NCBI GenBank assembly: GCA_036571765.1
Contig: BROE01000009.1
Location: 3,328,177 to 3,392,176 of the forward strand
Direction of reading: 5' to 3'
DNA from: Plecoglossus altivelis
Taxonomy: Eukaryota > Chordata > Actinopteri > Osmeriformes > Plecoglossidae
Length of the DNA: 64,000 bases
The notes beneath the pieces were generated by a model that was not told where the DNA came from, did no database searches, and was given only the letters and a program-made list of their open reading frames with translations. Positions 22,801-32,957 of the stretch are shown piece by piece; within the stretch, counting starts at the first letter, position 1, and each line of letters starts with the position of its first letter. The translations under genes were made by a program, and so were the position numbers.

Positions 22801-25800
22801 TACACACACCCATGTGACCAGGAGGAGCTGAGGGAGATGCTGGTGCATCGAACAGGTGACGGAAAATAAGGAAGCTTAAGAAGTTCACATAAACACTCTC
22901 AGGAGCCAAACTGTTTACCTTTCAGAGTGCTGTCAGACTTGGGCTGTCTGACAAGCTGCTCCGCCTTAGTATATGCTTTGCAGAACTGGTACTTCCACTA
23001 GCAAGACTCAACAAAGTCAGGTCTCAACAGGGCTCTACATATTTTTGAACTCAACCCTCTCTCTGTCTCTCTCTTTCTCTTTCTCTGTCTCTCTCTCTGT
23101 CTCTCTCTCTCTTTCTGTCTCCCTCTATCTGTCTGTCTATCTGTCTGTCTGTCTCTCTCTCTCCCTCTCTTTCTCTCTCTCTCTCTCTGTTTGTCTATCT
23201 CTCTCCCGCTCTTTCTCTCTCTCTCTCTCTGCCTCTTTCTCTCCCTCTCTTTCTCTCTCTCTCTGTCTGTCTATCTCTCTCCCTGTCTTTCTCTCTCTGC
23301 CTGTCTCTCCCTCTCTTTCTCTCTCCCTCTGCCTGTCTCTCTGTCTCTAAACTCCTCATTCTGTTCTTCTCTCCACAGGTTCTTTGAAGAAGTCCAAGGA
23401 ACAAACCACTGAGCGCAGCTTTTTCCTGCGCATGAAATGCACCCTCACCAGTAGGGGGCGCACAGTCAATGTCAAATCGGCAACATGGAAGGTGAGTGAA
23501 GACGCATAATGATTAACTCAAGAGTGAAACACGCATGACCATTCTGACCAGAAGCAGAAGTCGTTTTCCAAGAAGTTTTCTTACTAAAGACCTTTTGTGG
23601 AATCGGATGTGGCACAAACTGGCTTTGTAAAAACGTTGACACGCTTGTGCTACTCATACTTGGGGTTAGTCATACAAACCCTAACCCCCCCCACCCCCCT
23701 CGCCTGTTCCCTCTCACCCCCAGGTCCTCCACTGCTCAGGCCACGTAAAGCTGTACGACAGCCCAGCAGAGCAGGGCTCGTGTGGGCACAAGGAGCCCCC
23801 TGTGCCCTTCCTGGTGCTCATCTGTGACCCCATCCCCCACCCCTCCAACATCGAGGTGCCACTGGACTCCAAGACCTTCCTGAGCCGCCACACTCTGGAC
23901 ATGAAGTTCACCTACTGTGACGAGAGGTAGAGCCTATCCTCCTTCTGTCCAGAAATACCTTCTGGCAGGTCTCCTTGATGCCGGAGTGTGTGTGTGTTGT
24001 TTCCACTGTAGTAAGGAAGTGATTCAAACGTCTGGAAATACTGAGTGGCACAAAGGCGATGTTCTTCTCCCTCAATTATTACCACTCGGGCGCCACCTAG
24101 TGGTCACTCTGGGGAACAGTAGGTGTCTGACGTCAAGCTGCCATCTTATGTTAATCTGTTGCGTGTCCAGGATCACGGAGCTGATGGGCTACGATCCTGA
24201 GGACCTGCTAAACCGCTCCGTCTACGAATACTACCACGCTCTGGACTCTGACCATCTCACCAAGACCCACCACAACCGTAAGCCCCGCCCCGCCGCGCCC
24301 TAGAAACGCCAACACAGGAACGTTTCTCTTATCCGTCCATCCATACAATACGTTCCAGGGTTGGAGGTGTGTGACGGCTCTCTACTCTGCCCCTCCAGTG
24401 TTTGCTAAGGGCCAGGTCAGCACAGGCCAGTATCGCATGCTGGCCAAGAAAGGAGGCTTCGTGTGGGTGGAGACTCAGGCCACGGTCATCTACAGCAACA
24501 AGAACTCCCAGCCGCAGTGTGTGGTCTGCGTCAACTTTGTTCTCAGGTATGGTCAGGGATCATACTGGGATCGCAGCCCTGCACTTTCCATGCTTACAGC
24601 AGGACTCACGCACATCCTGCCCACACTTGCTACTTTATAACAGTCTAGATATTGCTAAAAGATCATTTTCTTAACTTCACACACACGCACACACACACAC
24701 ACACACACATACACACACATACATATTAGTTGGGTTTAGGCTGTACCGTGTGGTGGAAAAGTATCTTCACATGAGCAGCGTTATCTGTGTAGTAACAGAG
24801 TGTGGAGGAGCTGATGTGATTGTGTGTCTATGTAGTAAGAGTGTGAATGAGCTGATCTGGGTGCTGATGTGATGGTGTGCCTATGCAGTAAGAGTGTGAA
24901 TGAGCTGATCTGGGACCTGATGTGATGGTGTGTCTTCATCCCCTGCAGTGGCATCCAGGAGGAGCAGCTGATTCTCTCTCTGGAGCAGACGGGCGCCGTC
25001 AGGCCTGTGAAGCAGGAGCTCGTCCAGGAGGGGGAGGAGGAGGTGGAGGAAGAGGAGGAGGGGCAGATGGCTGCCATGGAGGAGGAGGAGGAGGAGAGGG
25101 AGGAGGGGAGCTGCAGCCAGACAGATGGGTCCCAGGAGGAGCCTAAAAGCCCGGAACTGGACGTGATCAAGATGTTCACCCAGACGGTGGAGACGTCGTC
25201 TCTGACCAGCCTGTACGACAGGCTGAAGGAGAAGCCCGAGGCCCTGACTCAGCTGGCCCCAGCGGCTGGAGACACCATCATCCCCCTGGACTTCAGCTGC
25301 CCTGGTCAGTACCTCACACTCGCACATCCCATCTCTTAACAGGGGGAAGTCGAACATAGGGACAGCCCAGTGGTTAGAGCATCGGGCTGCAGGTTCGAAT
25401 ACCCCACCTGTAAGTCGCTTTGGGATAAAGACATCTGCTAAATCAATCAAAAACCATCCGATTCTCTGCTCATTGACATCGTATCTGCTCTTAACTTCCT
25501 AGCCTTGGTTCTTACTTCTTCCTGTCTTGCGCTCAGATGTCCATCTACAGGAGGTCCCCCTCTACAACGACGTGATGCTGCCCTCCACCTGTGAGAAGGT
25601 GGCCCTGTCTCCTCTGCACCCCAGCGAGCCCCTCTCTCCCCCCTCCTCAGTGGCCACCCAGCCGGAGGACTTCCCCTTCCCAGGGTCCTCTGCTCCAGAG
25701 ACCTCCAGCTCGCCCGGCAGCAGCAGCTTGGAGCGCAGCTCCGCAGAGGTGAGTAGGGCCCGGGGCTCTCGGAGTGATCTGAAAACGCTGGTTCCTCCCT

Positions 25801-27370
25801 GGGTGTTCCAGGCCGTCGTGTCTTGATGTGTGGTTCTTCTCCCCAGCCCGACAGCCCTCTGGACTTCTGTTTCTCCATGGACTCTGACATCAACTCTGCA
25901 TTTAAGCTCGACCTGGTGGGGAAGCTGTTCGCTATCGACACGGAGCCCAAGACTCCCTTCACAGCTCAGGTAAAATACTTGAACGTCCGCCAGCGAGTCC
26001 CAGCCAGCGAGAGGAAAAGTCAGCCTGACCTTGTAGCTGTTCCTCTCCTCTGCCAGGCTATGGACGACCTGGATCTGGAAATGCTGGCCCCGTACATCCC
26101 CATGGATGATGACTTCCAGCTCCGCACCCTATCTCCGGACGAGCCCCTCTCCTGCAGCCCCTGCCAGCCCCAGGAGGGCTCTCCTCTGAGCCTGGCTCAC
26201 GAGGTTAGCTACCCCGGCTCCCCCTTCAGCGTTCCCAGCCACACCGCCTCCCCGGCGCCCCCCTCATCCCCTCCCCCAGAGACGACAGAACATCTTCATC
26301 GCGTCACCAAAATGCAGAGGTAAGACTTAGTCTTCACACACACACACACACGTTCAGTATTTCATGCTTGTGTTATGTGTTCATGGTAGGTTTTATTATA
26401 TCTTAAAGTTTTTATTCAGTAAATTACATTCTAACAGTCCTTAGTTACTAATAAAAGCTGTCTCTTCCACGTAAAAACAAGCCTATGTCTCTGGTTCACA
26501 GAGTGTGTGTGTTTGTGTAACCTCCGTCTCTCGCCTTGCTCCAGGGCTCCCCAGTTGGACAGTGAGGTCTCCCTGAGAACTCTGGCCTCCCTCAACTCAC
26601 AGCGGAAGAGGAAGCTGGAGCCCGTCACCTCCTTGTCTCAGGTGATGGGGTTGGTAAGTACAGCTGATCTCCAGAGCAACGCCTCACTGTGACTCCTCCC
26701 TCTTGATCTGGCCTGATGTGAGCTCTCTGTCCCCCCCCCCCCTCTAGGGCACTGTGCTCCAGGGGCCAGCGCTCCAGGGCCCCGCGCTCCAGGGCCCGGC
26801 TGAGCAGGGGAAGAAAGCCAAGGTGGCTGAGACGTGCAGGCCAGAGATGCTGTCCCACAGGACCATACTGCTCCTGCCTACAGGTGGCGTACAGCAAAGG
26901 ACAGGGGAGGGGGCAGCTTAGTGGGTAGAGCATTTGTCCGCAGATCAAGAAGTCAGGGGTTTAAATCCCCCCTGATGCACGTTGCTTTGGATAAAAGCAT
27001 CGGCTAAAGGAACACATTATTTTTTATAATTTGTGTTATCAGCTTTTTTAAAAAGCTTTGTTTTTTAGAAAGAAAAGGTGTGGGCGGGGGAGGGGAGGCT
27101 TCTGTTTGTAGCCGTTCTGTGTACGGGGTGTTCTGGGTCAGGTTTCGAACCCCTCTCTCTCTCCAACATGGCCAGTCCGTCTAGCCTGGGCAGACCTCAG
27201 CGCCCGTCTCCAATTTTTTTCGAGTTCTTTTTCCTCCCGAGGGCGCGCCCTCCCCCTTCACCCTCCCCCAGCTCACACGCTACGACTGCGAGGTCAACGC
27301 CCCTGTTCTGGAACGCCAGCACCTGCTGCAGGGGGAGGACCTACTGAGGGCCCTGGACCAAGTCATCTAA
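16876..27370 (+). CDS. hif1a: Hypoxia-inducible factor 1 alpha
   Basis: Oxygen-labile bHLH-PAS factor that pairs with ARNT to activate hypoxia genes. Exons: 16876-16907, 21520-21710, 22455-22624, 22771-22855, 23379-23491, 23724-23926, 24171-24277, 24399-24546, 24949-25304, 25537-25748, 25847-25969, 26057-26319, 26545-26653, 26748-26883 and a last exon ending at TAA 27368-27370; about 815 residues. Basic region RRKEKSRDAARCRRGKE is followed by the HLH and PAS-A/PAS-B. VHL/PHD motifs LTQLAPAAGD and LEMLAPYIPMDDDFQL are intact, as is the FIH-type asparagine in YDCEVNAPV (27296-27298), and the protein ends LLRALDQVI. Internal exon sizes and phases fit HIF1A. Oddities: exon 3 has an in-frame TAA (22526-22528), yet its conserved part YLNALDAF reads in another frame, so two compensating indels are needed. 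The last exon could start at 27201 (phase-compatible and open), or near 27166 with errors. Confidence 0.95.
18088..18150. repeat. (ACTC)n microsatellite
   Basis: Perfect tetranucleotide run of about 15 copies in hif1a intron 1. Confidence 0.95.
19460..19478. repeat. Poly-G run
   Basis: About 19 consecutive G in hif1a intron 1, followed by GAGGAGAGGGGGG; length in the assembly is probably unreliable. Confidence 0.8.
21160..21240 (+). promoter_or_regulatory. Possible alternative hif1a promoter (two CCAAT boxes)
   Basis: CCAAT boxes at 21164-21168 and 21208-21212 (GCAGCCAATGAGAG), then TTTATGTAAATGAG, all within 360 bp upstream of hif1a exon 2. Mammalian HIF1A is known to use alternative first exons. 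The promoter reading here is inference only. Confidence 0.3.
21365..21519 (+). CDS. hif1a: Candidate alternative N-terminal extension of HIF1A
   Basis: An ATG at 21365 (A at -3) opens a frame that runs without a stop through the splice acceptor into exon 2, in frame with the HIF1A bHLH. The extension would be about 52 residues. It includes six 18-bp units (21389-21496), each coding V/E-D-H-A-L/V-S. An in-frame TGA at 21320-21322 bounds it upstream. It would be used only by transcripts that start in, or retain, this end of intron 1. No homologous peptide is known to me, so translation is unproven. Confidence 0.3.
21389..21496 (+). repeat. 18-bp minisatellite abutting hif1a exon 2
   Basis: Six units of GTAGACCACGCTCTGTCT or close variants (GAAGACC, GCTGTGTCT), ending 23 bp before the exon 2 acceptor. 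Confidence 0.95.
22132..22450 (+). repeat. Polypyrimidine (CCCTCC-rich) tract before hif1a exon 3
   Basis: About 320 bp of nearly pure C/T on the + strand leading to the exon 3 acceptor. It can form triplex DNA; frames through it are low-complexity. Confidence 0.85.
23055..23350 (+). repeat. (CTCTGT)n-rich tract before hif1a exon 5
   Basis: About 300 bp of CT/TCTG repeats directly upstream of the acceptor at 23379. Confidence 0.9.
24680..24722. repeat. (CA)n microsatellite
   Basis: Short CA run in the hif1a intron between exons 24399-24546 and 24949-25304. Confidence 0.85.
25358..25446 (+). mobile_element. Short tRNA-derived SINE
   Basis: A-box-like AGTGGTTAGAGC, B-box-like GGTTCGAAT and the teleost SINE end CTTTGGGATAAAGACATCTG then CTAAAT. 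It lies in a hif1a intron. It is degenerate and not a functional tRNA. Confidence 0.65.
26908..27012 (+). mobile_element. Short tRNA-derived SINE
   Basis: AGTGGGTAGAGC, GGGTTTAAATCCC and the tail TTGCTTTGGATAAAAGCATC then GGCTAAA, the same family as the 25358 copy. It sits between hif1a exon 14 and the last exon. Confidence 0.65.
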
Positions 27371-28042
27371 GACGTGTCGACGCTTCGCCTCCACTGACTA
27401 GACTACGACCGACCACTAACAACGTCCCCCGCCTCTCCCCCAATCCATTCCTCCCCTTAGCCTCACCCCCTTCGCGAACACCCCCCTCGATGCTCAGTCC
27501 AACCCACCACTCTTTATTTTATCGCGCTCTCTTTTCTCTCTCGCTCTCGCTCTGTCCGCTCTCGGTCTGCTGTCTGTGCACATCCTGCTGTGCCTCCCCC
27601 TCAGCTTGCTACCCTGAGGACCACCAGAGATGAGTTGGAAGCTGGTTTGGGGAGGCACGGCGGTGTGTAGGGTGTAGGGGGCGGCTCTCTCGCACTCGCC
27701 CTCGCTTCTCTCTATGGAGGAGCGGAGGGGGAGGAGTGAAGGGCCGGGGGAGTTGGTTTTGTCCGGAGGCTCACAGCACGGCACACAGACGGTCGCTGCT
27801 CTAGGACGTCACACTGGCTGCCAAGGGGTGCGCTCCTCTTCTCGAGCATGGCGCTGCTTATGGCAGCAGTCGTATTGTTAAGCTCAGCTCCGCCCACAAT
27901 GCGATATTTTCTTAATAGAATAACTATTACAGCCCCAAATATATATATATGGAGAGCTCATTCATTAAAGAAGATTAAATTGGAATTTTAACCATTTTTA
28001 CGTCCCTCTCCTCTCTCCTTCCTGGTGAATATAGTACCAGCT

Positions 28043-28050
28043 NNNNNNNN
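28043..28050. other. Assembly gap (8 N)
   Basis: Eight N bases. Sequence from about 27768-28042 is repeated, with many small indels, at 28051-28320. Shared blocks include GAGCATGGCGCT, GATATTTTCTTAAT, GGAATTTTAACCATTT and TATATATATATG. This looks like two unmerged contig ends. Confidence 0.95.
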
Positions 28051-28811
28051 GGGGGGGGCTCACAGACGGCACACAGAACGGCGCCTCTAAGGACGACACC
28101 TGCTGCAAGAGGTGTTTTTCTCAGAGCATGGCGCTACTGCCAGCAGTGTATTGTAAGCTTCAGTCGCACAATGGATATTTTCTTAATAAGAATAACTATT
28201 ACCAGCAATATATATATATGAAGCCTTTTTAAAGAAGTCTAAATGGAATTTTAACCATTTTAGTCCCCCTCTCCCTCTCTCTTCTTGGTTATAGTACATC
28301 TCCTGAAGTCTGTAGTTCTGAATTTCCAATTCATCGCTTAAACCTACAGTTTGAATGTTATTCTTACGTAATGGTTACCCATCTTTGAGATTAATGCATT
28401 TAATGTGTAGTAGTACCTGTCACTTTATTACATTATTCTACCTGTGTGTTACTGTGTGAAGACCAGGTGAGTGGCTCTCAAGACACTTTTAGTGCTTTAT
28501 TACACTCTAAATCCAAATAGACATGAGAGTCAGAGTCTGGATGCAATTTGTGTTCTGTATCTTATTAAGAAAGATTGGCAACTTAATTTGATCAAACAAC
28601 TGAATCTATGTTTTATTCGTCACTGTTTTACCGAATCAGGCACTCCACTTAAAGTGAAGAGTAATTCAGAAAGATTGATTTATTATCTCACAGTATGTAG
28701 GTGTGTGAATAGCTCAAGAAAACCTATTTTCTCTGTTTTAGTAAAGTTGTATGTTATTGGTCTGTGTACTGCAGTGTTGGATTTCTTTCATGCATCTTAT
28801 TGCTGTCTAAC

Positions 28812-28830
28812 AATAAATTGCTGTAATAAA
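28812..28830 (+). terminator. Poly(A) signals of hif1a
   Basis: Two AATAAA hexamers seven bases apart, followed by a GTGGTGTCTTGTCTGTTCTG downstream element of the usual GU-rich kind. Confidence 0.75.
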
Positions 28831-29038
28831 CCTGTGGTGTCTTGTCTGTTCTGTTTTTATTCAACTGAATGTAAATGAAATCGGCTGAAATTGGAGGGGG
28901 GGGGAATCTCAATTGACGTTACTCCAAATGTTAAACCTCAAACTTTGCGAAATCCTACTCACAGTTAACACGCAAACATGCTGCAGCAAAACTAGATGTC
29001 TACGAATCGCAAGACAACTACAATAAGGGATCAACACG

Positions 29039-29125
29039 ATGGATAAAACATGCTTCCGTTGTGGTTTGAACGTCACAAGTTTGTCCTATTGCCCGTCATG
29101 TAGTCGCCGCAATAATGACGTTTAG
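29039..29125 (+). CDS. 28-codon zinc-ribbon-like small ORF upstream of snapc1
   Basis: ATG in an optimal context (ACGATGG: A at -3, G at +4) opens a 28-residue frame ending TAG 29123-29125. It has two CxxC pairs, MDKTCFRCG near the start and YCPSC later, spaced C-x2-C-x9-C-x2-C, followed by basic SRRNN. That spacing and the CG and YCP contexts look like a short zinc ribbon. It lies between the hif1a poly(A) signals and the snapc1 start (117 bp away), so it may be a snapc1 upstream ORF, a microprotein, or chance. No homologue is known to me. Confidence 0.3.
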   Translation: MDKTCFRCGLNVTSLSYCPSCSRRNNDV

Positions 29126-29241
29126 TGATCATACTAAGCTAGCTACCTAACAAACGAAAACGTGCTGGTGTTGGTGTAAGGCATAACTAGAACGTTACTT
29201 AAATACTGATTCTTAAATTATAAACTTCGTAACCTGTAGGA

Positions 29242-32200
29242 ATGGAGACAGCAAGATATTGCAAAGACCGTGTAAATGCTGACATTGAGGACATTCTGAG
29301 TCGCTTTCAAAAAACGGAGTCGGTGCGATTCGAGCAGTTCTCGGTGATCTGGAAAGAGATGAACTTCTCATCTATATTTTAGTAAGGTTTTTGTTTTCAT
29401 CAGTGTTAGTAATTCGTTGTTGAATATATTTTTACATGTGATACATTACTGGTTGTCATACATACGTGTTCTCTCCTCTCCCCCATCCTTTTGTTACAGT
29501 GGCAGATTGGAAATGAACGAGACAAGAAGTTTTAGTCGCATAATACTGTCCACAGCCATCAGCTACCTGCTACCCCCGTACACCTTTCAGATTAGAGTTG
29601 GGGGACTTTATCTGCTCTACGGGTTGTACTACTCCCAACTGATTGCTCCGAGAGAAAAGGTTGAACACCATCGGATATTGGTTGCTAGGCTAGCTAGCTA
29701 GCTAGCTAGCTGTGTTTTGCTCTCTAGAATCTATGCTATAGGCTGCTCGCAGTAGATGGGTAATATACCGATTTCAATTCACTACCTTGTTGCCAAGCGT
29801 TTGATGAATTCTAATCCAGATCATGGTTTGTGGTTGTCTGCAGATAAGATTTGCTCTGAGAGATTGGGAGGACATCAAGAAGTTTGAACAGGATGCAATC
29901 AACGCTCAGCACTTTGATGTTGTTTACATCTACAGGAAGCTCCTGGCAGAGAAAGCCTTCCACTTCACGGCCACTCCCATGCCTGTAAGAGACGCAGTAG
30001 GGATGATTGCTCCGAAACACATCCGTTCTGTTATCCTACTTCCTGATTCAGAGACTCTCCTTGTGTGTATCCCTCCGGTAGCTGAGTTTCCAGGTGAAGA
30101 AGAACACCAAACGCCAGGAGCTTTGCGAGGACTTCATGGATCGAGCGATGAGGCCTCAGGAGTTAGTCAGCATGGACATGCTGGAGGTGAGCGCAGACTA
30201 GAGTCCGGCTGTAATAGCAGATTGTGCGGACAGTTTTAAAGAGCGACTTCTGCAAACGCCTCTACTGATACAACCCAGAACGCAGTTAGTGGTGTAGGTA
30301 GTGCGTTTGCTGTTTGCCTACCTGGCAGTTCATGATGTCTTCCTGTGATGTTGGTTTGCGTCCTTTCAGGAGGTATCAAACGTACATCAACACTACGAGC
30401 AGCTAAAGATGGCTATCTCCTCCACATCTGGGCAGCCAGACCCGGAATTGCGTCTGGTTAACAAAGACCTTGTTCCACATCTACGCAACGCAGTGGTGGA
30501 GTACTACCAGTGGCAGACGAGAGGGGTCAGCACATTACATCTGGGTGGCACCTGTACAGGTGTGCTGTTTGTGCTTGAGAGGAACACGTTTTGATCCCTG
30601 TTTATGTCGTTGTGTGATCAGGGATCTCAAGACAGAGATGATAACATTTACGAGGATGGCGATGAGGGGACTTCGGAACAGCAAGAGGTGATTTTGAGGA
30701 CACAACACGCTCGATGACCCGATTCCCAACAATCGGATCGTTTTATAGGTTCCCCAAGACGACATGTATCGATTCATTTCGCCAGCTGATGGCACCGTTT
30801 TCATTTTTGTTCCTGTTTTTTTCCCCCCTCCCTTGTTCCCTCCAGTGTTCCAGGAGAGCTTCACTTTTAGCATCTATCAAGTCTAAGTCGTACGGACAGC
30901 AGGTGGAGGTGAGACTTCGGATCCACTTCGGCATCATAGTCCTCCCTGCTGAACAGACTGACAGTCTTGCAGATGAGAGGACATGTTGGGTGGCAAGAGA
31001 TGGGAAGGAACAAAGGACAGACAGTCTGTCAACCGCACTACTGACTTTTACTGCACTTTTCCCCTCAACTGAAAGTAGTGTGGGCTCTGACATACTCATA
31101 TAAAAAGAATCCTTTACTACTTCCTGTTTTAGTGTCTCGCTGGTACCTCGACTTCTTAAACATGTGTTTAGAACATGTGTTGTACTTGAGTGAAAGATCT
31201 TTTGCCATCTCTGCAGAGTGGTTTGTAATCTGAGTAGGTTGACGTCTGTACACGTCTGACTACTTCCTATTCGAGGTCTCCCTACTTCCTGCTTGAGGTC
31301 TCCCTACTTCCTGCTTGAGGTCTCACTACTTCCTGCTTCTCAGGGCACTGAGCCATTGTACCGCGGCCCTACACCAATTCCTGTTTCAGTGGAGACGGTG
31401 GACACAACGCCGGTGAATCGCCAGCGCGAAACCTGAACAACTTCGTCACCAGATACGTTACGCCTGTTTTTGCCATTTTACAAGGAACAAGACACAGGTA
31501 ATCCGTCAGCTAAGGAAGGTGGCTTCAGGTTCGGTCCGTCTCCCTGGTCGGAGACGCTTTGTGAAACAGTAGGCCACGATTCCCTAATGCCGCAGAGCGC
31601 CCGTCAAACTCTCCAAAGGTAGGTCCACTCTGAGTTGAAACCATCCTTAACCTCCCCGTCCCTCCCCCTGTCCTCTCCCTCGTCCCCCTCCCCGTTCCCC
31701 TCCTCCGTTTCTCCCCTCCCTGTCCTCCTCCCTCCGTCCCTCCCCCCGTTCCCCCTCCCCTCCGTCCCCCTCCCCCTTGTCCCTCCGGTCCCTCCGTCCC
31801 CTCCCTCCGTCCCCCTCCCCCGGTCCCCCTCCCCCTGTCCCCTCCCCCGTCCTCTCCCTCCTTCCCCCTCTCCCCGTCCCCCTCCCCCTGCCTCCTCCCT
31901 CCCTCCGTCCTCCTCCCTCCGTCCCCCTCCCCCCGTCCCCCTCCCCCCGTCGACTTGGGTCTTCGTACCGGTTTAGTCTCCATGAAATATCACTGATGAT
32001 AATCTTTCCCCATAGATGAAATGAAAGATGAACCTTTCACCACACCATGGTCCCTGACTGAAGCAGACGCCAAAATTATTTTAGGTAAGAAACATAGTTC
32101 AAAAGGTGAATGTAGACAACCACTTACACATCCCGTATCGGGTCTGGTGTTGAATCGATCCGATGTGTCGGTAGACGTATGACTCGCTGACATTACATCC

Positions 32201-32269
32201 AGTCCTTATCGATGTTCTCTCCTACTGTTTCTTGCAGCTACGAAAACTAGAAGACGATTTCAGTGGTGA
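29242..32269 (+). CDS. snapc1: snRNA-activating protein complex subunit 1
   Basis: Subunit of SNAPc, which binds the proximal sequence element of snRNA genes for Pol II and Pol III transcription. Exons supported: 29242-29381, 29500-29659, 29844-29984, 30082-30186, 30370-30525, 30622-30687, 30846-30908, a diverged exon from 31344, 32016-32084 and 32238-32269. The first seven keep phase and give 277 residues. Matches to human SNAPC1 include LSRFQKTESVRFEQF, LLPPYTFQIRVGGLYLLYGL, NAQHFDVVYIYRKL, KAFHFTATPMP and the IKSK motif; the end, ATKTRRRFQW, mirrors human TASKKRRKH. The acidic, basic C-terminal half is poorly conserved. The exon at 31344 meets a TGA near 31434 and its donor is unclear (a GTGAAT at about 31412 is possible); a second open segment from 31499 to 31617 may be coding. 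Gene start is only about 410 bp after the hif1a poly(A) signals. Confidence 0.9.
31640..31955 (+). repeat. Polypyrimidine (CCCTCC-rich) tract in snapc1
   Basis: About 310 bp of C/T-rich repeats (GTCCCCCTCCCC units) in the intron before exon 32016-32084. Confidence 0.9.
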
Positions 32270-32566
32270 AGTCAGAGGAGGGATCCAGCTTGCTTGTATT
32301 ATTTGCCCATGGCAGAGTATGTTTTGTTTTGGCTCTTAACTAGAGCACTCAGTGAGCACGATGAGAAGGCTTCCACGCCAGGTGTTCTACTGAACACAGT
32401 GAATCTTTATGGTCTTTATCGAAGATATCGGAAACATTTGATATGCGTAGAGCTGTGGCCCATTATGTTGCGCGCTAACTCGCTTCAGTTCCTTGTTGAC
32501 AAAGATGTTCATAGATGTCCGTTCTTTAAAATCCTTTTTACAGTTACTGTAGGGATCTTTCGTTCT

Positions 32567-32572
32567 AATAAA
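32567..32572 (+). terminator. Poly(A) signal of snapc1
   Basis: AATAAA about 300 bp after the snapc1 stop, giving a short 3' UTR. Confidence 0.65.
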
Positions 32573-32806
32573 CATGCTTTTTTACGACCCTTATCAGTGT
32601 CAAACCTTTTTTAATAACCTACATCTCAGTCAAATGTCCAGAAGTAGACCTTCAAAGGCTGGATCTCTTATCAGCTGATGACATCAAGTCACACAGAAAG
32701 GATTTTAGCACATGCTTCTTTTTGCACGTGCACACTGAATTTGGTTTCAAGGCATAAAATAGGCCTGCTGGTTAGTTGTTTCGTTAGATATTTTATCGGT
32801 TCCTCT

Positions 32807-32957
32807 CCAAGGGGTGTCGAGCTCCGAATGGGTCGTTTTCAGGCTTCCACAGAGCTTGATAACAACCCATTCATTAGAATCAGGTGTGCTGGAGCAGGAA
32901 AACATCGAAAACCTTCAGGACAGCGGCCCTCCAGGACCAGAGTTTGACAACCCTGAT
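32807..32957. mobile_element. hAT-like palindromic MITE, degenerate
   Basis: Shares with the better copy at 46397-46577 the internal segments GAGCTTGATAACAACCC, ATTAGAATCAGGTGTGCTGG and AAACCTTCAGGACAG, and the end CAACCCTG. Left end is diverged. Confidence 0.6.

Larger units (their letters stand above)
27371..28840 (+). other. hif1a: hif1a 3' UTR (inferred)
   Basis: Non-coding sequence from the hif1a stop to two closely spaced AATAAA signals (28812-28817 and 28825-28830). It contains a sequencing gap at 28043-28050 and a false-looking duplication. AT-rich blocks with ATATATATAT and TTAAAGAAG resemble a regulated 3' UTR. Confidence 0.65.

Noticed and set aside
22184..22909. 241-codon minus-strand frame opposite hif1a exons
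   Set aside because: Antisense of a CT-rich tract and of hif1a coding exons; no recognisable domain.
25358..25446. tRNA gene in hif1a intron
   Set aside because: Internal promoter boxes only; the 3' half is the SINE tail with CTTTGGGATAAAGAC. The same applies to 26908-27012 and 45607-45704.
27768..28320. Genuine tandem duplication in the hif1a 3' UTR
   Set aside because: The Ns at the junction and the indel-type differences point to unmerged contig ends rather than biology.
28471..28878. 135-codon frame after the hif1a gap
   Set aside because: Lies in the 3' UTR just before the poly(A) signals, AT-rich, no homology; likely chance.
31525..31983. Minus-strand Gly/Arg/Glu-rich 152-codon frame
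   Set aside because: Antisense of the snapc1 polypyrimidine tract.
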